The position numbers were made by a program, and so were the translations under genes. A stretch of 64,000 nt of DNA, taken from assembly GCF_011065405.1 (NCBI RefSeq), contig NZ_CP047056.1, positions 1,944,747 through 2,008,746 of the forward strand, given 5' to 3'. The notes beneath the pieces were generated by a model that saw nothing but the letters and a program-made list of their open reading frames with translations, did not search any database and was not told the DNA's origin. Shown in pieces: positions 8,935 to 21,700 of the stretch (position 1 is the stretch's first letter; every line of letters starts with the position of its first letter). This DNA is from Succinivibrio dextrinosolvens (GTDB lineage: Bacteria; Pseudomonadota; Gammaproteobacteria; Enterobacterales; Succinivibrionaceae).

Positions 8935-9465
8935 ATGTCCGGATCAGATCTCTCAATACTTGATGAAACTACTCTAAGAATTGCAGGTGCTGTTAACGAA
9001 TCAATTGTTGATGGTCCTGGTATTCGTTACGTTATTTTTACTCAGGGATGTCCCTTCCACTGTAAAGGCTGCCATAATCCACAGGCACAGTCTTTAGATG
9101 GTGGTATGGATGTAAAACTAAGAGTCTTATACGATGAGTTTATTAATAATCCTCTGGTTAAAGGGGTCACTTTCTCCGGAGGTGAACCATTTATTCAGGC
9201 AGGGACTTTAAGTATTCTTGCTAAGATTTTAAGGGAAAAAGGGTATTCACTTTGGTCTTACTCCGGTTTTGTTTATGAAAAACTGGTATCTGATCCTATC
9301 TATAGAAAGCTTTTAGATCAGCTTGATGTTCTGGTTGATGGTCCTTTTGTTCTTGCACAGAAATCTATGGACATTGATTTTAGAGGTTCTACAAATCAGA
9401 GAATCATCAATGTTCAGGAATCATTGAAGCAGAATAAAGTTATCTTAATGGAAGGCTTTAAATAA
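8935..9465 (+). CDS. nrdG: Anaerobic ribonucleotide reductase activating enzyme
   Basis: Radical SAM enzyme that generates the glycyl radical on NrdD using S-adenosylmethionine and a [4Fe-4S] cluster. The cluster motif CPFHCKGCHNP (C-x3-C-x2-C) lies near residue 39, followed by TFSGGEPF, the SAM-binding GGE motif. At 176 residues it is slightly longer than E. coli NrdG (154) because of an N-terminal extension. In this cluster its substrate must be the separate 52-residue glycyl-radical peptide, bound or free. Translation start ATG at 8935 follows the attenuator hairpin; the ribosome site is modest (AGACAGG). Confidence 0.93.
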   Translation: MSGSDLSILDETTLRIAGAVNESIVDGPGIRYVIFTQGCPFHCKGCHNPQAQSLDGGMDVKLRVLYDEFINNPLVKGVTFSGGEPFIQAGTLSILAKILREKGYSLWSYSGFVYEKLVSDPIYRKLLDQLDVLVDGPFVLAQKSMDIDFRGSTNQRIINVQESLKQNKVILMEGFK

Positions 9466-9516
9466 CAAGAGTTTTAAAGACAAAACTTCCAGATTCAGAC
9501 ATCTGGAAGTCATAGA

Positions 9517-10890
9517 TTATTTTCCGATACAGAAGGTACTGAAAATCTTTCCTAGAATATCATCAGATGTAACGGTACCAGTAATTTCACCAAGATAATC
9601 CTGAGCCTGACGAATTTCCTGTGCACATAATACAAGATCACCTGTGGCAACAATTTCCTTAGCCTTAACAATATACTCGTAGGCCTTCTCAAGAGCTGCT
9701 ATATGTCGTCTGCGTGCAATAAAGACACCTTCTATAGGCATGATACCCAGGGCTTCAACCAGAACCTTCTTAAGTTCATCAAGACCGCTTTCTGTCTTAG
9801 TTGAGGTTCTTACCTGCTTTAATTCCTTGAATGGCTCTGAGCATAACAGCTCTTTTACATCAGAACAGAGATCTTTATCGGCTTTAGATACTATCACCAT
9901 GATTCTGTTGGTATTTGATTCGAATTCCTTTACCTTTGTATAGGTTTCCATAACATCAACAGGTGGTTTTGAACCATCTATCATGAACAGTACTAGATCA
10001 GCCTTTTTTAGTTCATCAATAGCTTTCTGAATGCCTATGGCCTCAATTTCATCTGATGGCTTATCTCTGATACCTGCTGTATCTGTAATTGTTACCGGTA
10101 CACCTTCAATCTCAACCTGAGCAGTCAGAACGTCTCTTGTTGTTCCTGGGATATTTGTAACAATCGCCTTATCTGCTCCAGCAAGAGCGTTCAGGAGACT
10201 TGATTTACCTGCATTAGGAGAGCCTGCAAGAACTATCTTTGCTCCTTCATTGAGTTTTACTCCCTGATTTGCGATTCTGATGGTTTTTGAAGCCAAAGCT
10301 TCAATATCATCAAGTTCTTTATCAGTTTTTCCTGATTCGTAAAAATCTTCATGTTCTTCAGGAAAATCAAGGCAAGCCTCAATTCTTACACGGAAATTGG
10401 TAATTTTATCAGTTAACTCATTAACATTCTTTGAAAAATTACCTTCAAGCGATGACAGTGCTGCCTTAGCTGCACTTTCTGAACCGGCAGAAATCAGATC
10501 TTCAACTGCTTCTGCAGCTGCAAGGTCCATCTTGTTGTTCAGAAAAGCTCTTCTGGTGAATTCACCTGGTTGTGCCTGTCTTACTCCTTCAATACTCAGA
10601 ATCCCGTTTAGAACACGTTTTGGAGATATATAACCACCGTGTCCCTGAAACTCTACAATATCTTCCCCTGTGTAAGAATTTGGTGAAGCAAAATAAATAA
10701 CAACACCCTCATCGAGGACTTCATTGTTTAGCTTAAATTGCTTGAAATAGACTTGGCGAGGTTTTGGAGTGATTCCGGTAAGTGTTTTTGCGACGTCTAG
10801 AGCCTTGGAACCTGAGACCCTAATAATGGCAATGCCACCCCTACCAGGAGGAGTGGCAATTGCTGCAATAGTATCTTCGATTGTTGCCAT
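9517..10890 (-). CDS. mnmE: tRNA uridine-5-carboxymethylaminomethyl(34) synthesis GTPase MnmE
   Basis: GTPase partner of MnmG in wobble-uridine modification. The N-terminal tetrahydrofolate-binding domain (TIAAIATPPGRGGIAIIRVSG) is followed by a helical domain interrupted by a G domain. That domain has P-loop GSPNAGKSSLLNALAG, TTRDVLT, DTAG and SKAD. The C-terminus CIGK is the family's hallmark zinc-independent Cys motif. At 457 residues the length is normal. It is the last gene of the rpmH-rnpA-yidD-yidC-mnmE run, 8 bases after yidC. Confidence 0.97.
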   Translation of the reverse strand: MATIEDTIAAIATPPGRGGIAIIRVSGSKALDVAKTLTGITPKPRQVYFKQFKLNNEVLDEGVVIYFASPNSYTGEDIVEFQGHGGYISPKRVLNGILSIEGVRQAQPGEFTRRAFLNNKMDLAAAEAVEDLISAGSESAAKAALSSLEGNFSKNVNELTDKITNFRVRIEACLDFPEEHEDFYESGKTDKELDDIEALASKTIRIANQGVKLNEGAKIVLAGSPNAGKSSLLNALAGADKAIVTNIPGTTRDVLTAQVEIEGVPVTITDTAGIRDKPSDEIEAIGIQKAIDELKKADLVLFMIDGSKPPVDVMETYTKVKEFESNTNRIMVIVSKADKDLCSDVKELLCSEPFKELKQVRTSTKTESGLDELKKVLVEALGIMPIEGVFIARRRHIAALEKAYEYIVKAKEIVATGDLVLCAQEIRQAQDYLGEITGTVTSDDILGKIFSTFCIGK

Positions 10891-10898
10891 AAATAATA

Positions 10899-12524
10899 CT
10901 ATTTAGAAACAGGCTGCTTTTTCATGCTCAAACCACGCTTTTCTAATGATCTGAAGATGATGTACTGCTGCAGAATAGTGAAGCAGTTTGAAACAAGCCA
11001 ATATAAAGTTAGACCTGCAGGGAATGTGCAGAACATAAAGGTAAATACAAATGGCATTGCCATGAATACCTTACGCTGTACAGGATCTGTTACAGGGGTT
11101 GGTGACATTTTCTGTAGGTAGAACATTGTCACACCGTAAAGAATAGGTAATACGAAGAATGGATCCTTTACAGACAGGTCAGTAATCCATAGCATGAAGC
11201 TTGACTGACGAAGCTCTGTTGATTCCATTAGAGTCCAGTATAATGCAATGAAAATAGGCATCTGGATAAGTAATGGTAAGCATCCACCTAAAGGATTAAC
11301 CTTTTCACTCTTGTACAGCTTCATGGTCTCAGTACCAATCTTCTGTCTGTCATCCTTGTAACGTTCTCTTAATTCCATCAGTTTTGGCTGAAGTAAACGC
11401 ATCTTAGCCATAGATGTGTACTGAGCTTTAGTCAATGGGAACATTACACCACGAACAATCATGGTTAGGACAATAATTGAGAAACCCCAGTTTCCAATCA
11501 GAGAATGGATAAATGCAAGGATCTTGAATAAAGGAATTGAGATGAACCATAACCATCCGTAGTCAACGGTAAGCTCAAGATTTTTGGCAACGCTTTCCAT
11601 TGCGTCCTGATCCTTAGGACCAATCCATAATTTGCTTGAAAGCTTCACTTCACTGCCTGCTGCAACATTTACAGCATCAGTTCTGATACCGATGATAGCG
11701 CTTGTGTTGTTATCAGCATGATTTGAGTAGATAACGTTGTTAACGTTGTTATCACCACCGATCCATGAGGATACGAAATAATGCTGAATCATAGCAACCC
11801 AACCCTCTTTGGTGGTTATGTTGTATGATTTGTCTTCGATAATATCGTCAAGAGTCTTTTTCTCATAACGGCTTTCATCTGAAGAATAAGCGGTTCCTCT
11901 ATATGCACTTGCTACCATGCCGAAACCTGAATTGTTCTGCAGGAATGAATCATCAGCTGTCTGCTTTAGCTGACCGTACATACACAGGCTTAAATCTTTC
12001 TCAGACTTGTTGTTTACAAGATAGCTTACATTAACAACATATGAGTTTCTGTCAATTGAGAAGCTCTTAGTATAGGTTACGCCATCTTTTTCAAAGGTTA
12101 TATTTGCGGTAACGTTGTTCTGACCATCTTCAATTACGTATTCTGTCTTTTCAGCCTTGAATTCTGGTCTTTCTCTGTTATCAATACCGTCTTTGCCAGC
12201 TAAACCACTCTGAGCCTGATATTTAAACTGAGGGGTGGTCATTAGTAACTGGAAAGGATCTTCCTTATCTTGTTCCTGCTTAATCTTTAATAACTTAGCA
12301 TCAACAATATCACCACCCTTTAGGTTGATGGTTAATTCTAAATTATCACTAGCAACTTTAATCAGGTTGCCAAGAGCGCTATCTGCACTGATTTCTTGTG
12401 ACTGCAGGTTAGCTGCCTGATCAGCCATTTTCTGTGCATTGGCTTTATCAGCATTCCAGTCCCAGAACAAGAACATGGCTGCACAAAGTAAAAGTATGAA
12501 TAACAGATTTCTTTGCTGTTCCAT
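10899..12524 (-). CDS. yidC: Membrane protein insertase YidC
   Basis: Inner-membrane insertase, acting alone or with SecYEG. The 541-residue protein has an N-terminal membrane segment (LLFILLLCAAMFLFWDW), a large periplasmic beta-domain (about residues 45-330), and five C-terminal helices. These include WLWFISIPLFKILAFIHSLIGNWGF, LGGCLPLLIQMPIFIALYWTL and the final TLYWLVSNCFTILQQYII. The basic C-terminal tail is typical. It is preceded by yidD with a 21-base gap. Confidence 0.97.
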   Translation of the reverse strand: MEQQRNLLFILLLCAAMFLFWDWNADKANAQKMADQAANLQSQEISADSALGNLIKVASDNLELTINLKGGDIVDAKLLKIKQEQDKEDPFQLLMTTPQFKYQAQSGLAGKDGIDNRERPEFKAEKTEYVIEDGQNNVTANITFEKDGVTYTKSFSIDRNSYVVNVSYLVNNKSEKDLSLCMYGQLKQTADDSFLQNNSGFGMVASAYRGTAYSSDESRYEKKTLDDIIEDKSYNITTKEGWVAMIQHYFVSSWIGGDNNVNNVIYSNHADNNTSAIIGIRTDAVNVAAGSEVKLSSKLWIGPKDQDAMESVAKNLELTVDYGWLWFISIPLFKILAFIHSLIGNWGFSIIVLTMIVRGVMFPLTKAQYTSMAKMRLLQPKLMELRERYKDDRQKIGTETMKLYKSEKVNPLGGCLPLLIQMPIFIALYWTLMESTELRQSSFMLWITDLSVKDPFFVLPILYGVTMFYLQKMSPTPVTDPVQRKVFMAMPFVFTFMFCTFPAGLTLYWLVSNCFTILQQYIIFRSLEKRGLSMKKQPVSK

Positions 12525-12545
12525 TTTGGAAAAATCCTAATAGAT

Positions 12546-12788
12546 TTATTTGTTTTTTCTTGGTACAGGGTCAAGTCCGCCAGGATTTAAAGGATGACAT
12601 TTAGAAATCCTTTTTATTCCCAGGTAGATTCCTTTTAAAACACCCCATTCTCTTATTGCTTCAAGAGTGTATTGAGAACAGCTAGGATAAAAACGGCAAT
12701 GCTGCCCTAACAAAGGACTGATGAAGATTTGATAGAAGCGGATCAGAGCTATCGCTATTTTTCCAAACGGTGAGATATTTGTAGCCAT
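12546..12788 (-). CDS. yidD: Membrane protein insertion efficiency factor YidD
   Basis: An 80-residue membrane-associated protein that aids insertion. The family core [19 protein letters not shown] and the end [18 protein letters not shown] are exact hallmarks. Its start overlaps the rnpA 3' end by 34 bases, the usual arrangement, implying translational coupling. Confidence 0.95.
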   Translation of the reverse strand: MATNISPFGKIAIALIRFYQIFISPLLGQHCRFYPSCSQYTLEAIREWGVLKGIYLGIKRISKCHPLNPGGLDPVPRKNK

Positions 12789-13111
12789 AATCGTCTAAAA
12801 ATTGCACTCAGTTCAGAATTGCTGATTTCTTCTATTTTTGGTTTGGCTAAAACAACCAAATCAATATTTGGAAGAGAATGCTGTGTTAATCTAAAGGTTT
12901 CTCTGGCTATTCGCTTAACACGATTTCTCCAGACTGCCCTTTTTAACACTTTTTTGGGTATGACTAAACCCAGTCTAGCGCAATTCTCCTCATTTTTTCT
13001 TGCAAGAACAAGTACTCCTGGGATACTTGCACGGACTGGATTTTTGAAAACCTTGTCGTATTCCTCGGAAGTTAGAATTCTAACTGACCGAGGAAATGTA
13101 TTATTAGCCAT
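12755..13111 (-). CDS. rnpA: Ribonuclease P protein component
   Basis: Basic protein cofactor of RNase P, which matures tRNA 5' ends. The RNR motif is clear in [16 protein letters not shown], preceded by [13 protein letters not shown] and followed by DLVVLAKP. The length of 118 residues is typical. The start codon overlaps the rpmH stop region by 8 bases, and the 3' end overlaps yidD. The catalytic RNA gene (rnpB) is not intact in this window; only a 3'-end-like fragment is seen at 49.57 kb. Confidence 0.95.
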   Translation of the reverse strand: MANNTFPRSVRILTSEEYDKVFKNPVRASIPGVLVLARKNEENCARLGLVIPKKVLKRAVWRNRVKRIARETFRLTQHSLPNIDLVVLAKPKIEEISNSELSAIFRRLWLQISHRLEK

Positions 13112-13247
13112 TAACAGTAGTTAAACGCTTACGACCTTTTGCACGACGACGTGATAAAACTTTACGACCGTCAGCAGTACGCATACGAACACGGAAACCG
13201 TGGGTCTTTTTACGCTTAGCAACATTTGGCTGGAAAGTACGCTTCAT
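13104..13247 (-). CDS. rpmH: 50S ribosomal protein L34
   Basis: A 47-residue, highly basic protein starting [18 protein letters not shown] and containing [16 protein letters not shown], unmistakable L34. It begins the minus-strand operon divergent from dnaA. The ribosome site lies in GTTGGAGTTACAA before the ATG. Confidence 0.97.
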   Translation of the reverse strand: MKRTFQPNVAKRKKTHGFRVRMRTADGRKVLSRRRAKGRKRLTTVNG

Positions 13248-13455
13248 TTGTAACTCCAACGACGGGACAACCGCCTTAACAACATAAGGTGAATATTAAT
13301 TACATTAATCACCACTAACACAAAGTACGGTATTTTACATTGTAAATATACTTAAGGTCAACACGAATATGTGGTAAAATTATTCGCCATTATTAATTGA
13401 ATGATATTTTTGATTAATTGATATTAATTATTATTATAAAAAGATAGGTTTTTTT
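13248..13455. promoter_or_regulatory. Divergent rpmH / dnaA promoter region
   Basis: A 208-base AT-rich spacer between divergent operons. It includes a DnaA-box-like ATGTGGTAAA at about 13370, in keeping with dnaA autoregulation in relatives. The dnaA ribosome site (GATAGG) is about 10 bases before its ATG. Exact promoter boxes are not certain. Confidence 0.45.
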
Positions 13456-14931
13456 ATGGATTTGGTTCAAATCTGGCATGACGCTATTCAAAGTTGTAAA
13501 CAGTCTATTAATGATCCGGAGAAACAGGCTATTTACGGATTAATTGAATTCCAGGCATCTATTCAAATTATTGGTTCAGATTTATGTTTTATCTGTAATA
13601 ACGATTTTATGATGAAACTGATGTCTGAATATTCTCCTTCTTTGTATATGGAGATTTCAAGATTATTAGGCAACAATAGTCTTGGTTTAAAGCTTATTTT
13701 AGCAAGTGAACTTCTGAATTCACATAATACTAATTCAGCTCAGCCAGTAAATTATGGCTATCAGGGTGAACCAAATAATCAGTCAGTAAATGGCTTCAAT
13801 CCTAATCCAACCCAGATTATTTCTCAGCAGAACGGTAACTTGTCGACTCCTGTTCAGCAGCCAGTTCCTGCTCATCCTCTTAGTAGAGCTGATAACATTA
13901 ATCCAGATAAGACCTTTGAAAACTATGTTACTGATCCTGAGAACTCCCTGGTATATGCAATTGCTCAGAAAATAGCACAAAATCCAGGTTCAGAATCATA
14001 CAACCCATTCTACGTTTATGGTGGTTCAGGATTAGGTAAGACACATTTATTATGGGCTATTGCCAACAGAATCAGAGCAACTAAGCCAGAGATTTCCGTT
14101 GTTTACATTCGTGCAGAGGAATTTATCAGAAAGTTTGTTGAATCCATGTCTAAAACAGGTCATGTTGATGAGCAGGTAAAATTCCAGGATTCATTCACAC
14201 AGCACGATGTGTTCATTATGGATGATATTCAGTCTCTTACCAAAGGTGAGAAATCTAGAGACACTTTCTTCGAGATTATTGCCAACTATCTGGATAAACC
14301 TGGCAGTCAGCTGATTCTGGCATCTGACGTTGCTCCTGGTAATCTTAAGAATTTCCATCCTCGTCTGGTATCAAGATTCGGCTCTGGTGTATGTAGAGAG
14401 ATTTATCCCCCATCAGCTGAAACTCGTGCAGCAATTACCTTACGTAAATGTAAGGAACTTGATATTCAGCTTGACCATGATGTGGTTGATTACATTGCCA
14501 ATAACATCAGATCTAGTGTTAGAGAGATTGAAGGAGCAATCAAGACTCTTAAGCAGCATATTGAAATTACCGGTAAGCAGATTACCTGCGATGATGCTGT
14601 AAAACTACTTTCAAACCTGGTTAATATTGACAGACAGGTAACCAGTATCGATGCTATTAAAGATCGTGTTGCCAAGGAATATGGAGTTACAGTAACTTCA
14701 ATGGAATCTGCTGAGAGAAAGAAAGCTACATCTCTAGCACGTTCTATGGCTATGACACTTGCAAATGATCTTATTCCGAACTTATCATTAAATGACATTG
14801 GAAGAGCCTTTAACAAAGATCATTCCTCTGTGCATGAAGCAATAAAACGTACTCGCGAAAGAATCAGTGATGATCGAGAAGAACAGTCTGCAATTTATCA
14901 GAGACTGATCCTGTCACTGAAGAAAGAGTAA
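13456..14931 (+). CDS. dnaA: Chromosomal replication initiator DnaA
   Basis: AAA+ initiator that binds DnaA boxes and melts the origin. Domain I is the N-terminal about 85 residues. A Gln/Asn-rich linker (about 95-150, with NQSVNGFNPNPTQIISQQNG) is domain II. The Walker A GGSGLGKT is at 189-196 and Walker B reads VFIMDDIQ. The sensor/arginine region is VSRFGSG, and the C-terminal helix-turn-helix signature is DIGRAFNKDHSSVHEAIKR. At 491 residues it is slightly longer than E. coli DnaA (467) owing to the linker. dnaN follows after 16 bases. Confidence 0.98.
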   Translation: MDLVQIWHDAIQSCKQSINDPEKQAIYGLIEFQASIQIIGSDLCFICNNDFMMKLMSEYSPSLYMEISRLLGNNSLGLKLILASELLNSHNTNSAQPVNYGYQGEPNNQSVNGFNPNPTQIISQQNGNLSTPVQQPVPAHPLSRADNINPDKTFENYVTDPENSLVYAIAQKIAQNPGSESYNPFYVYGGSGLGKTHLLWAIANRIRATKPEISVVYIRAEEFIRKFVESMSKTGHVDEQVKFQDSFTQHDVFIMDDIQSLTKGEKSRDTFFEIIANYLDKPGSQLILASDVAPGNLKNFHPRLVSRFGSGVCREIYPPSAETRAAITLRKCKELDIQLDHDVVDYIANNIRSSVREIEGAIKTLKQHIEITGKQITCDDAVKLLSNLVNIDRQVTSIDAIKDRVAKEYGVTVTSMESAERKKATSLARSMAMTLANDLIPNLSLNDIGRAFNKDHSSVHEAIKRTRERISDDREEQSAIYQRLILSLKKE

Positions 14932-14947
14932 TTGTGGAGTTTATCAG

Positions 14948-16081
14948 ATGAAATTCAGAGTCCTACTATCTAATTTAAAGAAACAGCTTGACGAGGTTGC
15001 TGGTATTGCAGGAACAGCTCCTAATAAAGAGGATATTACCCAGAATATTCTTATTAATGTATCTGAGAATTCCCTTAATCTGAAAGCCACAAATTACAAT
15101 ATTGAGCTTAAGACCATTATTCCTCTGGATGATGTTGAGTCTGACGGTGAGATTACAGTTAATGCCAACAAGTTACGTGATACCTTAAGTAACCTTGATA
15201 TTAACAGTGTTGTTTCAATTACTCTAGATGAAGACAAGAATGTGCTGGTTATTTCAGATGGAAATACCTCATTTGAAATTCGTACCCGTTCATCAATTGA
15301 TTTCCCTTCATTTGAGCTTGAGGATATTGAGCAGGAAATCACCATTAAACAGTGTCTGCTGAAGTCAATTATTGATTCTTCAGTATTCTGCGTTTCCAAT
15401 GAGGACTTCCGTGATTATCTGAAAGGTATCCGTTTTGAACTGAATGGTCAAAAACTTGAAATCTTCACTTCTGACGGTCACAGAATGGCTATTCTTGAGA
15501 CACAGCTTTCAACCCAGAATGCTTCATCAGGTTCATTCGGTGCCATTATTACCAAGAAATGTGCGGCTCAGTTATCAAAGATTTTAAATGATTCTGGTGA
15601 ATCAGAGGTTGTTCTAAAGTTTACCAAGAATGCTGTAAGAACTTCATGTAATAACTTTTCGCTTGCATCTAAGCTTATCAACTGTGGATACCCTAATGTA
15701 AGAACTGTTATTCCAAAGTCTATCGATACTACAATCTCTATTCCTCGTGTTACTTTCAACAAGCTTATACAGCAGGTTTCTGTGCTGTCATCCAAGCGTG
15801 TTAACGGTGTATCATTTAGCTTCGGTAACGGAAAGGTAGATCTGAGATCAGAGAATTCAGAGCATGAGGTTGCTACTGCATCTTTAGCTTTACCTGATGC
15901 ACAGACTCCAATTGAGATTTCTCTGAATGGTCAGTATGTTCGTGATGTTCTGAATGTAATCAAGACTGATAATGTCCTATTCTGCTTCAGCCAGCCTATG
16001 CTGAATGTTCTGATTAAATCAGACGCTTCAGACAATAACGAACTGCACGCTAGCTATATTATCAGTAAGGTAGTGGTCTAA
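14948..16081 (+). CDS. dnaN: DNA polymerase III beta sliding clamp
   Basis: Ring-shaped processivity clamp. The 377-residue protein shows the three-domain repeat: MKFRVLLSNLKKQLDEVAGI at the N-terminus, FEIRTRSSIDFPSFEL in domain I, KGIRFELNGQKLEIFTSDGHRMA in domain II, and YVRDVLNVIKTDNVLFCFSQPM in domain III. It is about ten residues longer than E. coli. It lies between dnaA and recF in the conserved operon. Confidence 0.97.
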   Translation: MKFRVLLSNLKKQLDEVAGIAGTAPNKEDITQNILINVSENSLNLKATNYNIELKTIIPLDDVESDGEITVNANKLRDTLSNLDINSVVSITLDEDKNVLVISDGNTSFEIRTRSSIDFPSFELEDIEQEITIKQCLLKSIIDSSVFCVSNEDFRDYLKGIRFELNGQKLEIFTSDGHRMAILETQLSTQNASSGSFGAIITKKCAAQLSKILNDSGESEVVLKFTKNAVRTSCNNFSLASKLINCGYPNVRTVIPKSIDTTISIPRVTFNKLIQQVSVLSSKRVNGVSFSFGNGKVDLRSENSEHEVATASLALPDAQTPIEISLNGQYVRDVLNVIKTDNVLFCFSQPMLNVLIKSDASDNNELHASYIISKVVV

Positions 16082-16126
16082 ATTTAACGTATTGCGAAGA
16101 ATATCCTTTCTTCGCAATTAATCTTT

Positions 16127-19713
<3,587 letters not shown>

Positions 19714-19734
19714 TTAATCCATTTGATATTTGAA

Positions 19735-19760
19735 AACCTGACTGTTCGTCAGGTTTTTTT
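19735..19760 (+). terminator. gyrB terminator
   Basis: Perfect 8-bp arms AACCTGAC and GTCAGGTT around a 5-base loop, ending in seven T, 22 bases after the gyrB stop. Confidence 0.9.
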
Positions 19761-19881
19761 ATATCTATTGTCAGGTAATCATTGGAGGTTATCTGAGGAG
19801 ATAACCTAATACCCTGAAATATAATGTATTTAATACACTATTAATATTATATATCTCGTGTTTGTGCTACGGTTACATATG

Positions 19882-21647
19882 GTTCCACGTAGAACTTTTG
19901 TCTTCATAGTATTTATATTACTAATAAATTCAATTCTTGAGTGAATCATTTTCTGTAGTTCATTTCATAACAAACAAGTTTAAGGCAATGTTCCACGTGG
20001 AACATAATAGATAAAACAATATATTGGAATATATATGCTTATTATTAATAAACTAAATACTCTGTAAATGAGAAATATTATATTCTATGCTTAAAGAATC
20101 ACCAGTTAGTAAGTACATAGTTAATAATTATGAAAACCTGTTTTGAGTTATTTAATTCTTTGATGATAGAATTCGTATATTTGTGTAGACTAGTAACGTT
20201 CCACGTGGAACTATTTATATGCAGATTAATCTAGCAGTCTAATGAACTAATATTTAAATTTGATTTAAGTTTATTCAATATTTATTATATGTTCTTAATT
20301 TATTTTAAATGTTCCACGTGGAACATTTTTTAATTGATGAATAATTCTGTTTAAAAGATAGAAATATTATTGTCACAAAAAAAAGAGTTGGAATTCTAAG
20401 ATAATCGTTTCTCTAATATTATAATCAGGAATAGCAATCTTATTATTAATAAATAATTATTAAATACTATATATTGAACATGTTCCATGTGGAACATGTT
20501 ATAAAGAAATTGTTACACTTTATACTGTGTTAAATTTTACGTAGATTTACATATGGACCAGGTAGAATCTACACGAAATATCGATTAATAAATTTTAAAT
20601 TGCTATTTTAAGTTACGATATTTTGTCAATATTTATTCGGATGTTCTATATGGAACATGAGTTTATGTTAATCTTTAGTATACATAATGAATATGTAAAG
20701 ATTTAACGAGTTCAAATATGTTGAAGAAGTATTATTTATCAATTATGAATTAAACAAAATTTGAATTCTCTTTTGATTTTTTGATATTTACTTTTATCCT
20801 TTAAATACAGAGCTATATTGTTCCACGTGGAACAATTGAATTCATAACTTACAATTATTCTGGTAATAATGAATCTGACTTTATGTATTAAATAACAGTA
20901 TAATAATGTAATTATACTTTAACATAAATAGTTAATTATTTGATTATTTCTTCCATTCCCTATTCGTCAGTAAATAGAATAATCATATATGTTCCACGTG
21001 GAACATATTATGATATAAAGAATAATTCTATTATTTTTATCTCCCTATATTACAAATGACATACAAACAGATCATTCAATAATACCTTTGAAATATTAGT
21101 TCCGGGCCTACAGTATTGTGCAGACGGAGCTAATACATATATTTGACTCGAAACACTTTGTTGATATTCCTTGATTCAATCAAATGATAATTAAATTAAT
21201 GTTCCACGTGGAACATTAATCTATGTCTTAACTTTAAATAGACTCATATTGTATATACACTATTCGATATTAATCCTTTTTAATTTTGTATTTATATTTC
21301 CATAAAACTCTCATCAATGTATACAATTATTGAATAATGCTCCATGTGGAATATCTTGATTATGTTAATGAATCATTGTTCCACGTGGAACATGATTTTG
21401 ACCTGGACTCATAATATAATTATTTAACTTAAATATTATTAATATGCAATCTTTCTAATTATTGTAATAATGTTTATTAAAATAATTGTTTTCAATTATT
21501 GAATTATGTTCCACGTGGAACATCTGGATTATGATGATTATTTATAAAAGAATAGTGAATTAGCATTCCATGTGGAACAATTCGTTACTGCGTTAATGAG
21601 TAATTGTTTGTCGAAAGGAATTATTGTTCGATGTTCCACATGGAACA
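19882..21647. repeat. Array of 14 parS-like ParB-binding palindromes (centromere-like)
   Basis: The palindrome TGTTCCACGTGGAACA is exact at seven places: 19989, 20310, 20819, 20990, 21200, 21377 and 21507. Its 14-bp core is exact at 20198. One-mismatch copies start at 19882, 20481 and 21632, and three-mismatch copies at 20642, 21338 and 21564. Spacing is mostly 110-210 bases, and close to 170 through 20310-20990. The rest of this roughly 2-kb gap is very AT-rich with no ORF. The sequence equals the GTTCCACGTGGAAC form of chromosomal parS known in Pseudomonas. ParB (with CTP) would load here and spread, marking the origin region for ParA-driven segregation. No par genes lie in the window. Confidence 0.9.
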
Positions 21648-21682
21648 AAAAAAGGGTTCATTTGTTATGAACCCTTTTTTGA
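21648..21682. terminator. glyS terminator (hairpin symmetric, works both ways)
   Basis: AAAGGGTTCAT and ATGAACCCTTT arms around a short loop, flanked by A-run on the left and T-run on the right. It closes glyS on the minus strand and isolates the parS array from transcription, as the gyrB terminator does on the other side. Confidence 0.85.
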
Positions 21683-21700
21683 TTGAAGAGATTTCTAAAA

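Noticed and set aside
19882-21647. CRISPR array or tandem-repeat element in the gyrB-glyS gap
   Set aside because: Repeats are 16-bp perfect palindromes with irregular long spacers, matching parS, not 25-40-base direct repeats with uniform spacers.
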